In this document: positions 1 through 5,692 of the stretch, piece by piece
How positions within the stretch are numbered: the stretch's first letter is position 1
Layout: each line of letters begins with the position of its first letter
NCBI GenBank assembly: GCA_020723365.1
Contig: DYJB01000143.1
Span: 1-7,193 of the forward strand
Direction: 5' to 3'
Origin: Candidatus Aquidulcis sp.
Lineage (GTDB): Bacteria; Chloroflexota; Anaerolineae; Anaerolineales; E44-bin32
DNA length: 7,193 nt
Translations under genes and position numbers: made by a program
Notes under the pieces: model-generated
Seen by the model: the letters and a program-made list of their open reading frames with translations, nothing else
The model's database searches: none
Told to the model about the DNA's origin: nothing

Positions 1-522
1 CGCCCCGCGCACCTCGGCGAGATCGATGCCCAGCACCTGGGCTACCACCCCGACGTAGGCCATGTTGGCGATGTAGTCGCGCATCTCCTTGGCCGGGTTG
101 AGCTTGCGCAGCATCTCCTCCACCGGGACGGGGTAGAAGGTGATGTCCTCGCGTGTGCGGGGCGCGGTGATGGCATCGTTGTAGAAGCACACGCCGCCGG
201 GGCTGATGCCGGCCAGATCCTCGGCAAAGGTCGCGGGGTTCATAGCCACCAGGAGTTCGGATCGCTCGCGCCGGGCGGTGAAGCCGTGGGCGCTGGCGCG
301 GATGGTGAACCAGGTCGGGAGGCCCTGGATATTGGAGGGAAACAGGTTCTTGCCGCCCACCGGGATGCCCATGCGAAACAGGGCCCGGATGATGGCCATG
401 TTGGAGGTCTGGCTGCCGGAGCCGTTGACCGTGGCGACGACCATGGAGAACTCGTTGATGATCGGCGCACGCCCGGCCGGCGCGGCCAGGCTCTCCTGCG
501 TGGTGGCGACAGGCAGGCTCAT
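1..522 (-). CDS. korA: 2-oxoacid:ferredoxin oxidoreductase alpha subunit, fused gamma domain (partial, N-terminal 174 codons)
   Basis: Partial: starts at ATG 522 and runs off the left edge in frame. Proteins of this family oxidise 2-oxoglutarate or related 2-oxoacids to acyl-CoA with ferredoxin as acceptor, in the cytoplasm. The visible part is the gamma-type domain that in KorA proteins of about 600 residues precedes the pyrimidine-binding domain. Characteristic stretches are NEFSMVVATVNGSGSQTSN (residues 23-41), GIPVGGKNLFPSNIQGLPTW (52-71) and a GFTARR strand (80-85). The KNLFPSNIQGLPTWF signature points to the fused alpha subunit rather than a free gamma subunit, but the alpha domain is outside the window. 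Its ATG overlaps the TGA of the upstream regulator (ATGA), so translation is probably coupled and both share the promoter at 1316-1344. The exact 2-oxoacid cannot be settled from this fragment. Confidence 0.85.
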   Translation of the reverse strand, partial: MSLPVATTQESLAAPAGRAPIINEFSMVVATVNGSGSQTSNMAIIRALFRMGIPVGGKNLFPSNIQGLPTWFTIRASAHGFTARRERSELLVAMNPATFAEDLAGISPGGVCFYNDAITAPRTREDITFYPVPVEEMLRKLNPAKEMRDYIANMAYVGVVAQVLGIDLAEVRGA

Positions 523-1286
523 CGGGCAAGACTCCTTTCGGCCTCCTCGGCCGGATGCGGCATGGCGCGGTGAATGGCCTCGCGGAATCGGTCGAGCTCA
601 ACACGATCCTGGAGCAGGCCGGCATGCTCGACCACATGCCGGTAGCCGGCATCGAAGTCGCCGGCCAGGATGGCCTGCACCATCTCCTCGTGGTAGGTCC
701 ATACCATCTGCAGGTAGGAGAGATCGGTGTAGACGTTCAGCCCGACGGCCTCGTAGGCGTCCCAGTAGGATTCCAACAGGCCGCGCACGAAGGCGTTGTC
801 GAGGCGCGAGTAGATCGTCAGGTGCAGCTCGCGGTGCTCGAAGTGGGGGATCTGGACCGGGATGCCGCGCAGCTTCTGCCAGGCCTGATCGACCAGCTGG
901 CGCAGATGAGCTTGATCGTCCGCGTCCAGCAGGCGCACGGCCGGGTACCAGAAGGCGACCTCGATCTGGTTGCGCAGCGTCCCGAGCTGCTCGAAGGAGG
1001 CCGGGTTCACCGCCAGCGCATAGCGCAGGCTGACGCGCAGCGCCGAATGGAAGGAGAAGTCGAGGCGCCGGATGCCTGTCTTGGGACGCACCTCGACCAG
1101 GCCCAGCGCACGCGCCACCTCAAGCTGCTCGCGTAGCTTGGCAGGGCTGATGGCCAGCTGGCGGGCGAGATCCTGGATCGCCGGCAGCCGGTCGCCGTCC
1201 GCCAGGGGCAAAGCTGCCAGGTAGGCAAGGAGCTCGTACGCCTGTTCAACCCTTGCCTCGCTGGGCTCTCGGTTGGCTTCTTTCAT
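519..1286 (-). CDS. GntR-family transcriptional regulator with FCD ligand-binding domain
   Basis: A 255-residue cytoplasmic repressor or activator of the FadR/FCD branch. Residues about 12-75 form a winged helix-turn-helix (GDRLPAIQDLARQLAIS, then a recognition helix and the wing GLVEVRPKTGIRR). Residues about 95-235 match the all-helical FCD domain: E109 in LRNQIE, H155 in ELHLTIY, H199 in TYHEEM and H221 in HVVEH lie where the family's metal/ligand residues usually are. I chose ATG 1286 because TAGGA (minus strand, 1299-1295) lies 8 nt upstream. The longer ATG at 1295 would add MNT but has no usable ribosome site, since its AGG abuts the start codon. The stop overlaps the korA start by 4 bp. 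A palindrome at the predicted transcription start suggests autoregulation. The ligand is unknown; a carboxylate of the korA pathway is a guess from context. Confidence 0.88.
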   Translation of the reverse strand: MKEANREPSEARVEQAYELLAYLAALPLADGDRLPAIQDLARQLAISPAKLREQLEVARALGLVEVRPKTGIRRLDFSFHSALRVSLRYALAVNPASFEQLGTLRNQIEVAFWYPAVRLLDADDQAHLRQLVDQAWQKLRGIPVQIPHFEHRELHLTIYSRLDNAFVRGLLESYWDAYEAVGLNVYTDLSYLQMVWTYHEEMVQAILAGDFDAGYRHVVEHAGLLQDRVELDRFREAIHRAMPHPAEEAERSLAR

Positions 1287-1294
1287 AGTATTCA

Positions 1295-1308
1295 TCCTAT
1301 CAATAGGA
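1295..1308. promoter_or_regulatory. inverted-repeat operator candidate at the regulator's transcription start
   Basis: TCCTAT-CA-ATAGGA is an inverted repeat with perfect 6-bp arms and a 2-bp centre. It begins at the predicted +1 of the operon promoter and contains the ribosome-binding sequence of the regulator. A bound dimer here would block initiation, the usual geometry of autorepression by GntR-family proteins. Binding by this particular regulator is inference. Confidence 0.6.
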
Positions 1309-1315
1309 CAACACC

Positions 1316-1344
1316 ATTCTACTGGAGCAGAAGCCGGTTGTCAA
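1316..1344 (-). promoter_or_regulatory. sigma70-type promoter of the regulator-korA operon
   Basis: On the minus strand, TTGACA (1344-1339) is separated by exactly 17 bp from TAGAAT (1321-1316). Transcription should begin near 1309-1310. That gives a leader of about 23 nt to ATG 1286, containing the TAGGA ribosome site. The -35 box matches the consensus in full and the -10 box in five of six positions. Confidence 0.8.
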
Positions 1345-1400
1345 CGCCCACAGCGCACCCTAGACGCCCTGGGAAGGCGCACCCCGGACGGAGTCAGTCC

Positions 1401-1430
1401 CCTCCCTGCGGGCGGCCGAAGCCAGGGAGG
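1401..1430. repeat. inverted repeat / hairpin, 8-bp arms
   Basis: CCTCCCTG (1401-1408) and CAGGGAGG (1423-1430) are perfect complements around a 14-nt loop. The outer bases GTCC (1397-1400) and GGAC (1434-1437) could extend the stem across a bulge. No T-run follows on either strand, so an intrinsic terminator is unlikely. Function unknown. Confidence 0.5.
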
Positions 1431-1881
1431 ACCGGACGGCCCAATCAGGCCTTTCCCTGGGCCCTGGGCCGCTGATGCCCTCCCGCTGCGCCCCACACAG
1501 CGCTCCTGCATGGCCTCTGCACCGCTGCCCGACGGACGCTCGGCCAACTCGGGAGAGTGGAAATGGGAAAGCCTCGGCAGTCTGGGGCCCGGTGGGCAAT
1601 CCCCGGGCGGAACTGCAGGGCGAGTGTCCCGGTTTGCTGCTGGCTCTCTCCAGGCCGGTACGCACACTGTGGGCGGGCGGTACCGCACGCGGGTCGCAAT
1701 CCAGGAGGATGCCGGACCATGGCCCTCCGCACGCGACCGAGTGCCACGTAGCTCGAAGGATCCCACCTCACAGGACTTCGCTGGCCGCCGTGTCGCCTCC
1801 CCCGCATCGTGAGCTCGATCGTCGGCGCAGCCGAGGGGAAGCGGCGGCGAAGATGGCATCGCCCTTCCGGTCGCGTCTGCT

Positions 1882-1897
1882 AGCCTGCAAGCAGGCT
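1882..1897. repeat. palindrome, 7-bp arms, in the intergenic region
   Basis: AGCCTGC-AA-GCAGGCT has perfect 7-bp arms around a 2-bp centre. The tiny spacer fits a dimeric protein-binding site better than an RNA hairpin. It lies about 245 bp upstream of the SanA-like gene. No partner can be named. Confidence 0.5.
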
Positions 1898-2126
1898 TTG
1901 CCCATCCCGGATCCCGCTCTGGGTGCATGTGCGCGCCGAGGGCCAATCCTCTTGGGCCGCGGGGACAGGCGCATGCTTGCCCATCTTCCTCCCACGGCGG
2001 CTGCTCGCACGTCCTGCCGTGCCCCCCTGTACGCTGCTCCCTGCTCAGCCTCTCTCGCTTATCGCCCCCACTTGGCTATGCGCAGAACGCCCTCATCAGA
2101 CGCTCAAGCCGCCCTTCCTTCGCCGC

Positions 2127-2135
2127 TGGTAGAAT
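2127..2135 (+). promoter_or_regulatory. extended -10 promoter of the SanA-like gene
   Basis: TG (2127-2128), one base, then TAGAAT (2130-2135) forms an extended -10 element with no recognisable -35 box. The predicted transcription start is about 2141-2143, on or next to the A of ATG 2142. The same TGGTAnAAT pattern precedes the LysM gene at 3409-3417, which supports its being real. Confidence 0.6.
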
Positions 2136-2141
2136 GCCGCC

Positions 2142-2816
2142 ATGCCCCGTCGGAGGAGATCGCCCGTGCCCTGGATTCCGATCCTGGTCGGGATCACTGC
2201 CGCTGCGCTGCTCCTGCCGCGGCTGGCGCTCGTTCAGCGCTATGCCGCGCGCATCTTCACCGCCGAGGGCGCGCCGGGTGGAACCACGGCCATCGTCTTC
2301 GGCGCCGGCTTGCGCCGTGACGGCACCCCAACAACGGTCCTCGCCGATCGCGTCTCCACGGCCGCCACGCTCTACCATCAGGGCCGAGTGCAGTCGCTGC
2401 TGCTCTCGGGCTCGACCCGTGGACAGCGCTACGACGAGGCCGAAGCCATGCGCACCCTCGCTCTCCGCCTGGGCGTGCCCGAGGAAGCGATCCAGGTCGA
2501 CAAGGAAGGCAACCGCACCCTCGAGACCTGCCAGCGCGCGGCGCGGGCCTTCGGCGTCCACTCCGCCCTGCTCGTCACGCAGCGCTTCCACTTGCCGCGG
2601 GCACTCGTCCTGTGCGAGGCGATGGGCATGCAGGCCTTTGGCGTCGAGGCGGATCTCTCACGCTACTCGACCCGTTCACGCTGGATCTGGGAGATGCGCG
2701 AACTTCCGGCCTCCTTCGTGGCGCTGGTCGAGGCCGCTCAGGCCCGGCAGGCGCGGCGCGGAGTCGATGGCGCGGCGCAGGCGGGCTCGCGCACGGGAGG
2801 CCCAGGTGATACGTGA
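2142..2816 (+). CDS. SanA/YdcF-type DUF218 (ElyC/SanA/YdcF family) membrane-anchored protein
   Basis: A 224-residue protein with an Arg-rich N-terminus (RRRR, 3-6), a single hydrophobic anchor at about 11-31 and then a DUF218 domain that would face outward. Family hallmarks are AIVFGAGLRRDG (50-61), VQSLLLSG (83-90), the acidic YDEAEAM (98-103), a GNRTLET strand (123-129) and VTQRFHLPRAL (145-155). Members such as E. coli SanA and ElyC are linked to envelope integrity and vancomycin exclusion; the chemistry is not firmly established. Start choice is open. ATG 2142 coincides with the predicted transcription start (leaderless mRNA) and keeps the positive residues before the membrane segment. 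GTG 2166 has a strong GGAGGAG site (2152-2158) at 7-nt spacing. The Ala/Gly-rich C-terminus overlaps the next gene by 11 bp. Confidence 0.85.
   Translation: MPRRRRSPVPWIPILVGITAAALLLPRLALVQRYAARIFTAEGAPGGTTAIVFGAGLRRDGTPTTVLADRVSTAATLYHQGRVQSLLLSGSTRGQRYDEAEAMRTLALRLGVPEEAIQVDKEGNRTLETCQRAARAFGVHSALLVTQRFHLPRALVLCEAMGMQAFGVEADLSRYSTRSRWIWEMRELPASFVALVEAAQARQARRGVDGAAQAGSRTGGPGDT
2795..2800 (+). promoter_or_regulatory. ribosome-binding site deciding the GTG start of the HD gene
   Basis: GGGAGG ends 5 nt before GTG 2806. No comparable site precedes the in-frame ATG at 2767. The GTG also places the protein start at the usual family N-terminus (IREQALALL). The site lies inside the coding end of the SanA-like gene. 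Confidence 0.7.
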
Positions 2817-3375
2817 ACAGGCGCTCGCCCTGCTTCGGGAGCACGTCACCAATGAGGGCCTGATCCACCACATGCTGTCCGTCGAGGCCGCCATGCGCGC
2901 CTACGCACCGGACTACGGCGGCGACCCGGAGGAATGGGGCCTGGCCGGCCTGCTGCACGACTTCGATTGGGAGATCCACCCGACGCTTGAGCATCATCCC
3001 CAGGACGGCGCCCCCATCCTGCGCGCCCGGGGCGCCCCCGAGTCGGTCGTACGCTGCGTCCTTTCGCACGCCGACCACACCGGCGTGGCGCGCACCACCG
3101 CGATGGAGAAGGCCCTCTACGCCTGCGATGAAATCACCGGGCTGATCACGGCGGTGGCACTGGTCCGGCCGTCGCGCTCCCTGCACGACCTGACCGCCCG
3201 TTCGGTTCGAAAGAAGTGGGGGGATCTTCGCTTCGCCGCCGCGATCGACCGTGCCCAGATCGAAAGAGCCGCGGCCGACCTGGGCGTCGAGCTATGGACT
3301 CACGTCGAACGCGTCATCGCCGCTATGCGCACCATCGCTCCCCAGCTCGGCTTTGACGCTCCCCCCGCAGCGTGA
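2806..3375 (+). CDS. HD-domain metal-dependent phosphohydrolase family protein
   Basis: A 189-residue soluble protein. The HD metal-binding set is intact: H21/H22 in LIHHMLSVE, the H51-D52 doublet in GLLHDFDWE, H88/H91 in LSHADHTG and D108 in ACDEITG. This arrangement is known from small stand-alone HD proteins of about 185-200 residues, presumed nucleotide or phosphate-ester hydrolases with unproven substrates. HHPQDG (63-68) and KKWGDLRFAAAIDR (136-149) are also typical of the group. The start is GTG 2806, chosen from GGGAGG at 5 nt; an upstream in-frame ATG (2767) would add an Arg/Ala-rich MARRRRARAREAQ that looks like out-of-frame read of the previous gene. It overlaps the SanA-like gene by 11 bp, so the two are probably translated from one mRNA. 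Confidence 0.85.
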   Translation: MIREQALALLREHVTNEGLIHHMLSVEAAMRAYAPDYGGDPEEWGLAGLLHDFDWEIHPTLEHHPQDGAPILRARGAPESVVRCVLSHADHTGVARTTAMEKALYACDEITGLITAVALVRPSRSLHDLTARSVRKKWGDLRFAAAIDRAQIERAAADLGVELWTHVERVIAAMRTIAPQLGFDAPPAA

Positions 3376-3408
3376 ACAGCCTGCCGCCCAGCCCCACCAG
3401 CCCGGTGC

Positions 3409-3417
3409 TGGTATAAT
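3409..3417 (+). promoter_or_regulatory. extended -10 promoter of the LysM gene
   Basis: TG (3409-3410), one base, then a consensus TATAAT (3412-3417), with no clear -35 box. Transcription should start near 3424, giving a leader of about 30 nt before ATG 3455. It lies in the 79-bp gap after the HD gene, so the LysM gene can be expressed separately. Confidence 0.7.
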
Positions 3418-3454
3418 CGCTCGTCGGTCCTGATCCACGAGGTCAACTCGCGCT

Positions 3455-4600
3455 ATGGACTCACCCAGAGACACCTCTTCGGGCAGCGCGCGTCTCTGCC
3501 CGACCTGTGGAACCCGGCTGGCCGCCGGTGTCACACGCTGCGTGGTGTGCGGCCTCGACCTGCGCCCGGGCGCCAAGCGCTCCGCCGGCGGCGGAAGCGC
3601 TCAGGTCTCGCTGTCCCTGCCCGTGGCGCTCGGCCTGTTGGCCGCCTTCGTGCTGCTCACCGCCGGCATCACCTTCGCCGCCGTTCGCCTGACCAACGTC
3701 GGCCTGCGCGCCACGCCGACGGTCACCCCGACGGCTACCGCCACGGTCACCCCCACGCCCCCTCCGACACTTACCGGGACGCCGGCGCCGTCTCCGACGG
3801 CCCTGCCCCCGATCGACTACACCGTCGTCGCCAACGACACCTGCGCCGGCATCGCCTTCCGGTTCGACGTCACGCTGCGCTCGATCCTGGAGCTGAACAA
3901 CCTGACCCCCGACTGCCTGCTGTCCGTGGGCACGGTGCTCAAGGTGCCGCAGCCGACGCCCACGCCGTCGCCCGAGCCGACCGTCACGCTGCAGGCATCC
4001 GAGGCCACGGCCCAGGCCTGCGACCGCGCCTCCTACACCGTCGAAGCCAACGACACCCTGGCGGGTATCGCCGCCAACTACAACGTCGAGCTCGAAGCCA
4101 TCAAGGAATTCAACGGCATGCCGAGCGATACGGTCTTCGTCGGGCAGGTCCTGACGATCCCGCTCTGCCGCCGGCTGCCGACCCCCGGCCCGACGCCGAC
4201 GGCAACGCCGCCGGCTCCCTATCCGGCGCCGAACCTGCTCCTGCCGCGCGATGGCGAGTACTTCGCCCAGACGAGCAACAGCGTCACGCTGCAGTGGGCG
4301 TCCGTCGGCGCCCTGCGCGAGAACGAGTTCTACCAGGTCATCGTCGAGGACCTGACGGACTCCAGCGGCACGAAGCGGCTGGTGGGCTACGCCACCGACA
4401 CCAAGTACATCGTGCCGACCAGCTTCCGCCCGAATGACACTCTGCCGCACATCCTGCGCTGGCAGGTCACCGTCGTGCGCCAGACCGGCACCGACGCCAA
4501 CGGCAACCCGATCTACGTCACCGGCGGCGCGGTCAGCGACCGGCGGCACTTCACCTGGTCCGGGACCGGCGCGGCTCCAACGTCCACGCCCGCACCCTGA
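3455..4600 (+). CDS. zinc-ribbon, single-TM, double-LysM envelope protein
   Basis: A 381-residue modular protein. A cytoplasmic zinc ribbon comes first (C15-x2-C18 ... C30-x2-C33, CPTCG/CVVCG), then one membrane helix at about 53-77 and a Thr/Pro-rich linker (87-118). LysM domain 1 (about 120-165, DYTVVANDTCAGIA) is followed by a second PT-rich linker, LysM domain 2 (about 193-236, SYTVEANDTLAGIA), and a C-terminal beta-rich, Ig/fibronectin-like region (about 258-368, VTLQWASVGALRENEFYQV). LysM domains bind N-acetylglucosamine polymers such as peptidoglycan, so the outer part probably grips the cell wall while the zinc ribbon stays inside. C130/C154 and C189/C238 flank or lie in the LysM domains and could form disulfides. 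The ribosome site is weak (GAGG, 12 nt before ATG). Such architectures are common in Anaerolineae. No enzymatic domain is visible; the role is probably structural or adhesive. Confidence 0.85.
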   Translation: MDSPRDTSSGSARLCPTCGTRLAAGVTRCVVCGLDLRPGAKRSAGGGSAQVSLSLPVALGLLAAFVLLTAGITFAAVRLTNVGLRATPTVTPTATATVTPTPPPTLTGTPAPSPTALPPIDYTVVANDTCAGIAFRFDVTLRSILELNNLTPDCLLSVGTVLKVPQPTPTPSPEPTVTLQASEATAQACDRASYTVEANDTLAGIAANYNVELEAIKEFNGMPSDTVFVGQVLTIPLCRRLPTPGPTPTATPPAPYPAPNLLLPRDGEYFAQTSNSVTLQWASVGALRENEFYQVIVEDLTDSSGTKRLVGYATDTKYIVPTSFRPNDTLPHILRWQVTVVRQTGTDANGNPIYVTGGAVSDRRHFTWSGTGAAPTSTPAP

Positions 4601-4625
4601 TCCAAACCTTCCCGGCCCGAAACCA

Positions 4626-4653
4626 GCGGGGCTCGGCCATCGCCGAGCCCCGC
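4626..4653. terminator. bidirectional hairpin terminator between convergent genes
   Basis: GCGGGGCTCGGC (4626-4637) and GCCGAGCCCCGC (4642-4653) form a perfect 12-bp GC-rich stem with a 4-nt loop. It stands between the stop of the LysM gene (4600) and the stop of malate dehydrogenase (4679). A T-run is weak: TGGTTTC follows on the minus strand and ACGCTTG on the plus strand. It therefore probably stops or stabilises transcripts from both sides, without being a textbook rho-independent terminator. Confidence 0.75.
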
Positions 4654-4678
4654 ACGCTTGCCGGTGCCAACGCCCTCT

Positions 4679-5605
4679 TCAGCTGAGCTTGAGCGCCTCG
4701 ATCGATTCGCGCACACGTGCAGCGGACTGCTCGAGCGCCTGGCGCTCGTCCGCCTCGAGCGTGTACTCGATGACCTTCTCAAGCCCGCCTCGCCCGAGCT
4801 GCACCGGAACGCCGAAGAACAGGTCCCGCAGGCCGTACTCGCCGGTCAGGTAGGCGGCCGCCGGGACGATCAAGTGCCGATCGCGCAGGATGGCGTCGAC
4901 CATCTGCGCCAGCGCCGCGGACGGGGCATAGAAGGCGCTGCCGGTCTTGAGCAGCGAGACGATCTCCCCGCCACCCTTGCGCGTGCGCTCAACGATGGCG
5001 GCCAGCCTCTCGGCCGGGATCAGGTCCCGCAGCGGGACACCGGCGACATTTGAATGGCGCGTCAGGGGCACCATGTCGTCGCCGTGCCCGCCCAGGACGT
5101 AGCACTCGACGTTGCGCACGCTGACGCCCAGCTCCAGGGCAACGAAGGCCCGCATGCGCGCCGAATCGAGGATGCCCGCCTGGCCGATGACGCGCTCGCG
5201 CGGCAACCGGCCGACCTTCATCGCCAGATAGGCCATCGGGTCGAGAGGATTGGTGAGGATGATGAAGATGGCCTGCGGGGAGACGGCCAGCGACTGCTCC
5301 ACCGCCTGGCGCACGATGGCGCTGTTGGCGGCCAGCAGGTCGTCGCGCGACATGCCCGGTTTGCGCGGCAGGCCGGCGGTGATGACGACGATGTCCGATC
5401 CCGCCGTCGGCCCGTAGTCGTTGCTGCCGACGACATGGACGTCGCTGCCGACGATGGGCAGCGCTTCCGCCAGGTCCAGGGCCTTGCCCTGCGGCACGCC
5501 GTCGACGACATCGACGAGCACCAGGTCAGCGATCTCCAGCTGCGCCAGCCAGTGCGCTGTCGTGGCGCCCGTCTGGCCTGCACCCACAACTGTTACCTTC
5601 GGCAT
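4679..5605 (-). CDS. mdh: malate dehydrogenase (NAD-dependent, LDH-like type)
   Basis: A 308-residue cytoplasmic enzyme interconverting malate and oxaloacetate with NAD(H) in the TCA cycle. The Rossmann motif GAGQTG is at 8-13, with D32 (LVLVDV) selecting NAD over NADP. The substrate loop PRKPGMSR carries R81 and R87; Arg at the first position indicates malate, where lactate dehydrogenases have Gln. N119 lies in TNPLD, the D147/R150 pair in DSARMR, and the catalytic H174 in GGHGDDMVP. Length and order are normal for the family. ATG 5605 is preceded by GAGGGAGG (5617-5610) at 4-nt spacing. It lies 87 bp downstream of selD on the same strand and may be co-transcribed, though a palindrome and a T8 tract lie between them. 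Together with korA it points to (possibly reductive) TCA-cycle carbon flow, but the two are not adjacent. Confidence 0.95.
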   Translation of the reverse strand: MPKVTVVGAGQTGATTAHWLAQLEIADLVLVDVVDGVPQGKALDLAEALPIVGSDVHVVGSNDYGPTAGSDIVVITAGLPRKPGMSRDDLLAANSAIVRQAVEQSLAVSPQAIFIILTNPLDPMAYLAMKVGRLPRERVIGQAGILDSARMRAFVALELGVSVRNVECYVLGGHGDDMVPLTRHSNVAGVPLRDLIPAERLAAIVERTRKGGGEIVSLLKTGSAFYAPSAALAQMVDAILRDRHLIVPAAAYLTGEYGLRDLFFGVPVQLGRGGLEKVIEYTLEADERQALEQSAARVRESIEALKLS

Positions 5606-5622
5606 CCGGCCTCCCTCGCGCC

Positions 5623-5630
5623 AAAAAAAA
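5623..5630 (-). terminator. T8 tract with weak hairpin between selD and mdh (possible partial terminator)
   Basis: Eight consecutive T on the minus strand follow a GC-rich segment whose only nearby stem is GGT-GACG-ACC (5640-5631), extendable by two G-U pairs. This is much weaker than a normal intrinsic terminator, so at most partial termination is expected. The tract ends 5 nt before the mdh ribosome site, so it belongs to the mdh leader if read-through occurs. Confidence 0.3.
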
Positions 5631-5648
5631 GGTCGTCACCCCGGCCCG

Positions 5649-5663
5649 GATCAGACTCTGATC
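5649..5663. promoter_or_regulatory. 15-bp palindrome between selD and mdh, operator candidate
   Basis: GATCAGA-C-TCTGATC has perfect 7-bp arms around one central base. It lies 30 bp past the selD stop and 44 bp upstream of the mdh start. The compact, nearly continuous symmetry resembles a dimeric regulator site more than a terminator stem. No -10/-35 pair is evident next to it, so its link to mdh control is inference. Confidence 0.45.
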
Positions 5664-5692
5664 ATGCGCCCCGAACGTCGCACCGCATCCGG

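Larger units (their letters stand above)
1345..2126. other. long intergenic region without a supported gene
   Basis: About 780 bp between the regulator operon promoter and the promoter of the SanA-like gene. Several open frames exist on both strands, but their translations are rich in Arg, Pro, Ala and Ser, show no family motif, overlap one another, and lack a good start site. I see two clear inverted repeats (listed separately), a 10-bp palindrome GCGGTACCGC at 1677-1686 and the octamer CCGGACGG twice (1384-1391, 1432-1439) on either side of the first hairpin. An RNA gene or degraded gene cannot be excluded, but nothing identifies one. Confidence 0.6.

Noticed and set aside
1341..1946. Minus-strand 201-codon and overlapping plus-strand frames in the large gap
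   Set aside because: Pro/Arg/Ala/Ser-rich, mutually overlapping, no motif, and the minus-strand frame runs into the regulator's -35 box.
1927..2805. Long N-terminal extension of the HD protein
   Set aside because: Most of it is the SanA-like gene in the wrong frame plus gap sequence. GTG 2806 has the ribosome site and the family N-terminus.
3719..3760. Tandem ACGGTCACCCC repeats as a possible DNA-level repeat element
   Set aside because: They encode the Thr/Pro-rich linker of the LysM protein and are explained by low-complexity coding.
3547..4437. Plus-strand open frame in another phase of the LysM gene
   Set aside because: Arg/Ala-rich out-of-frame read; the LysM frame explains the sequence.
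3461..4549. Minus-strand open frame of 362 codons opposite the LysM gene
   Set aside because: Gly/Arg/Val-rich shadow of the LysM gene's codon periodicity, with no motif. The opposing gene has clear domains and a promoter.
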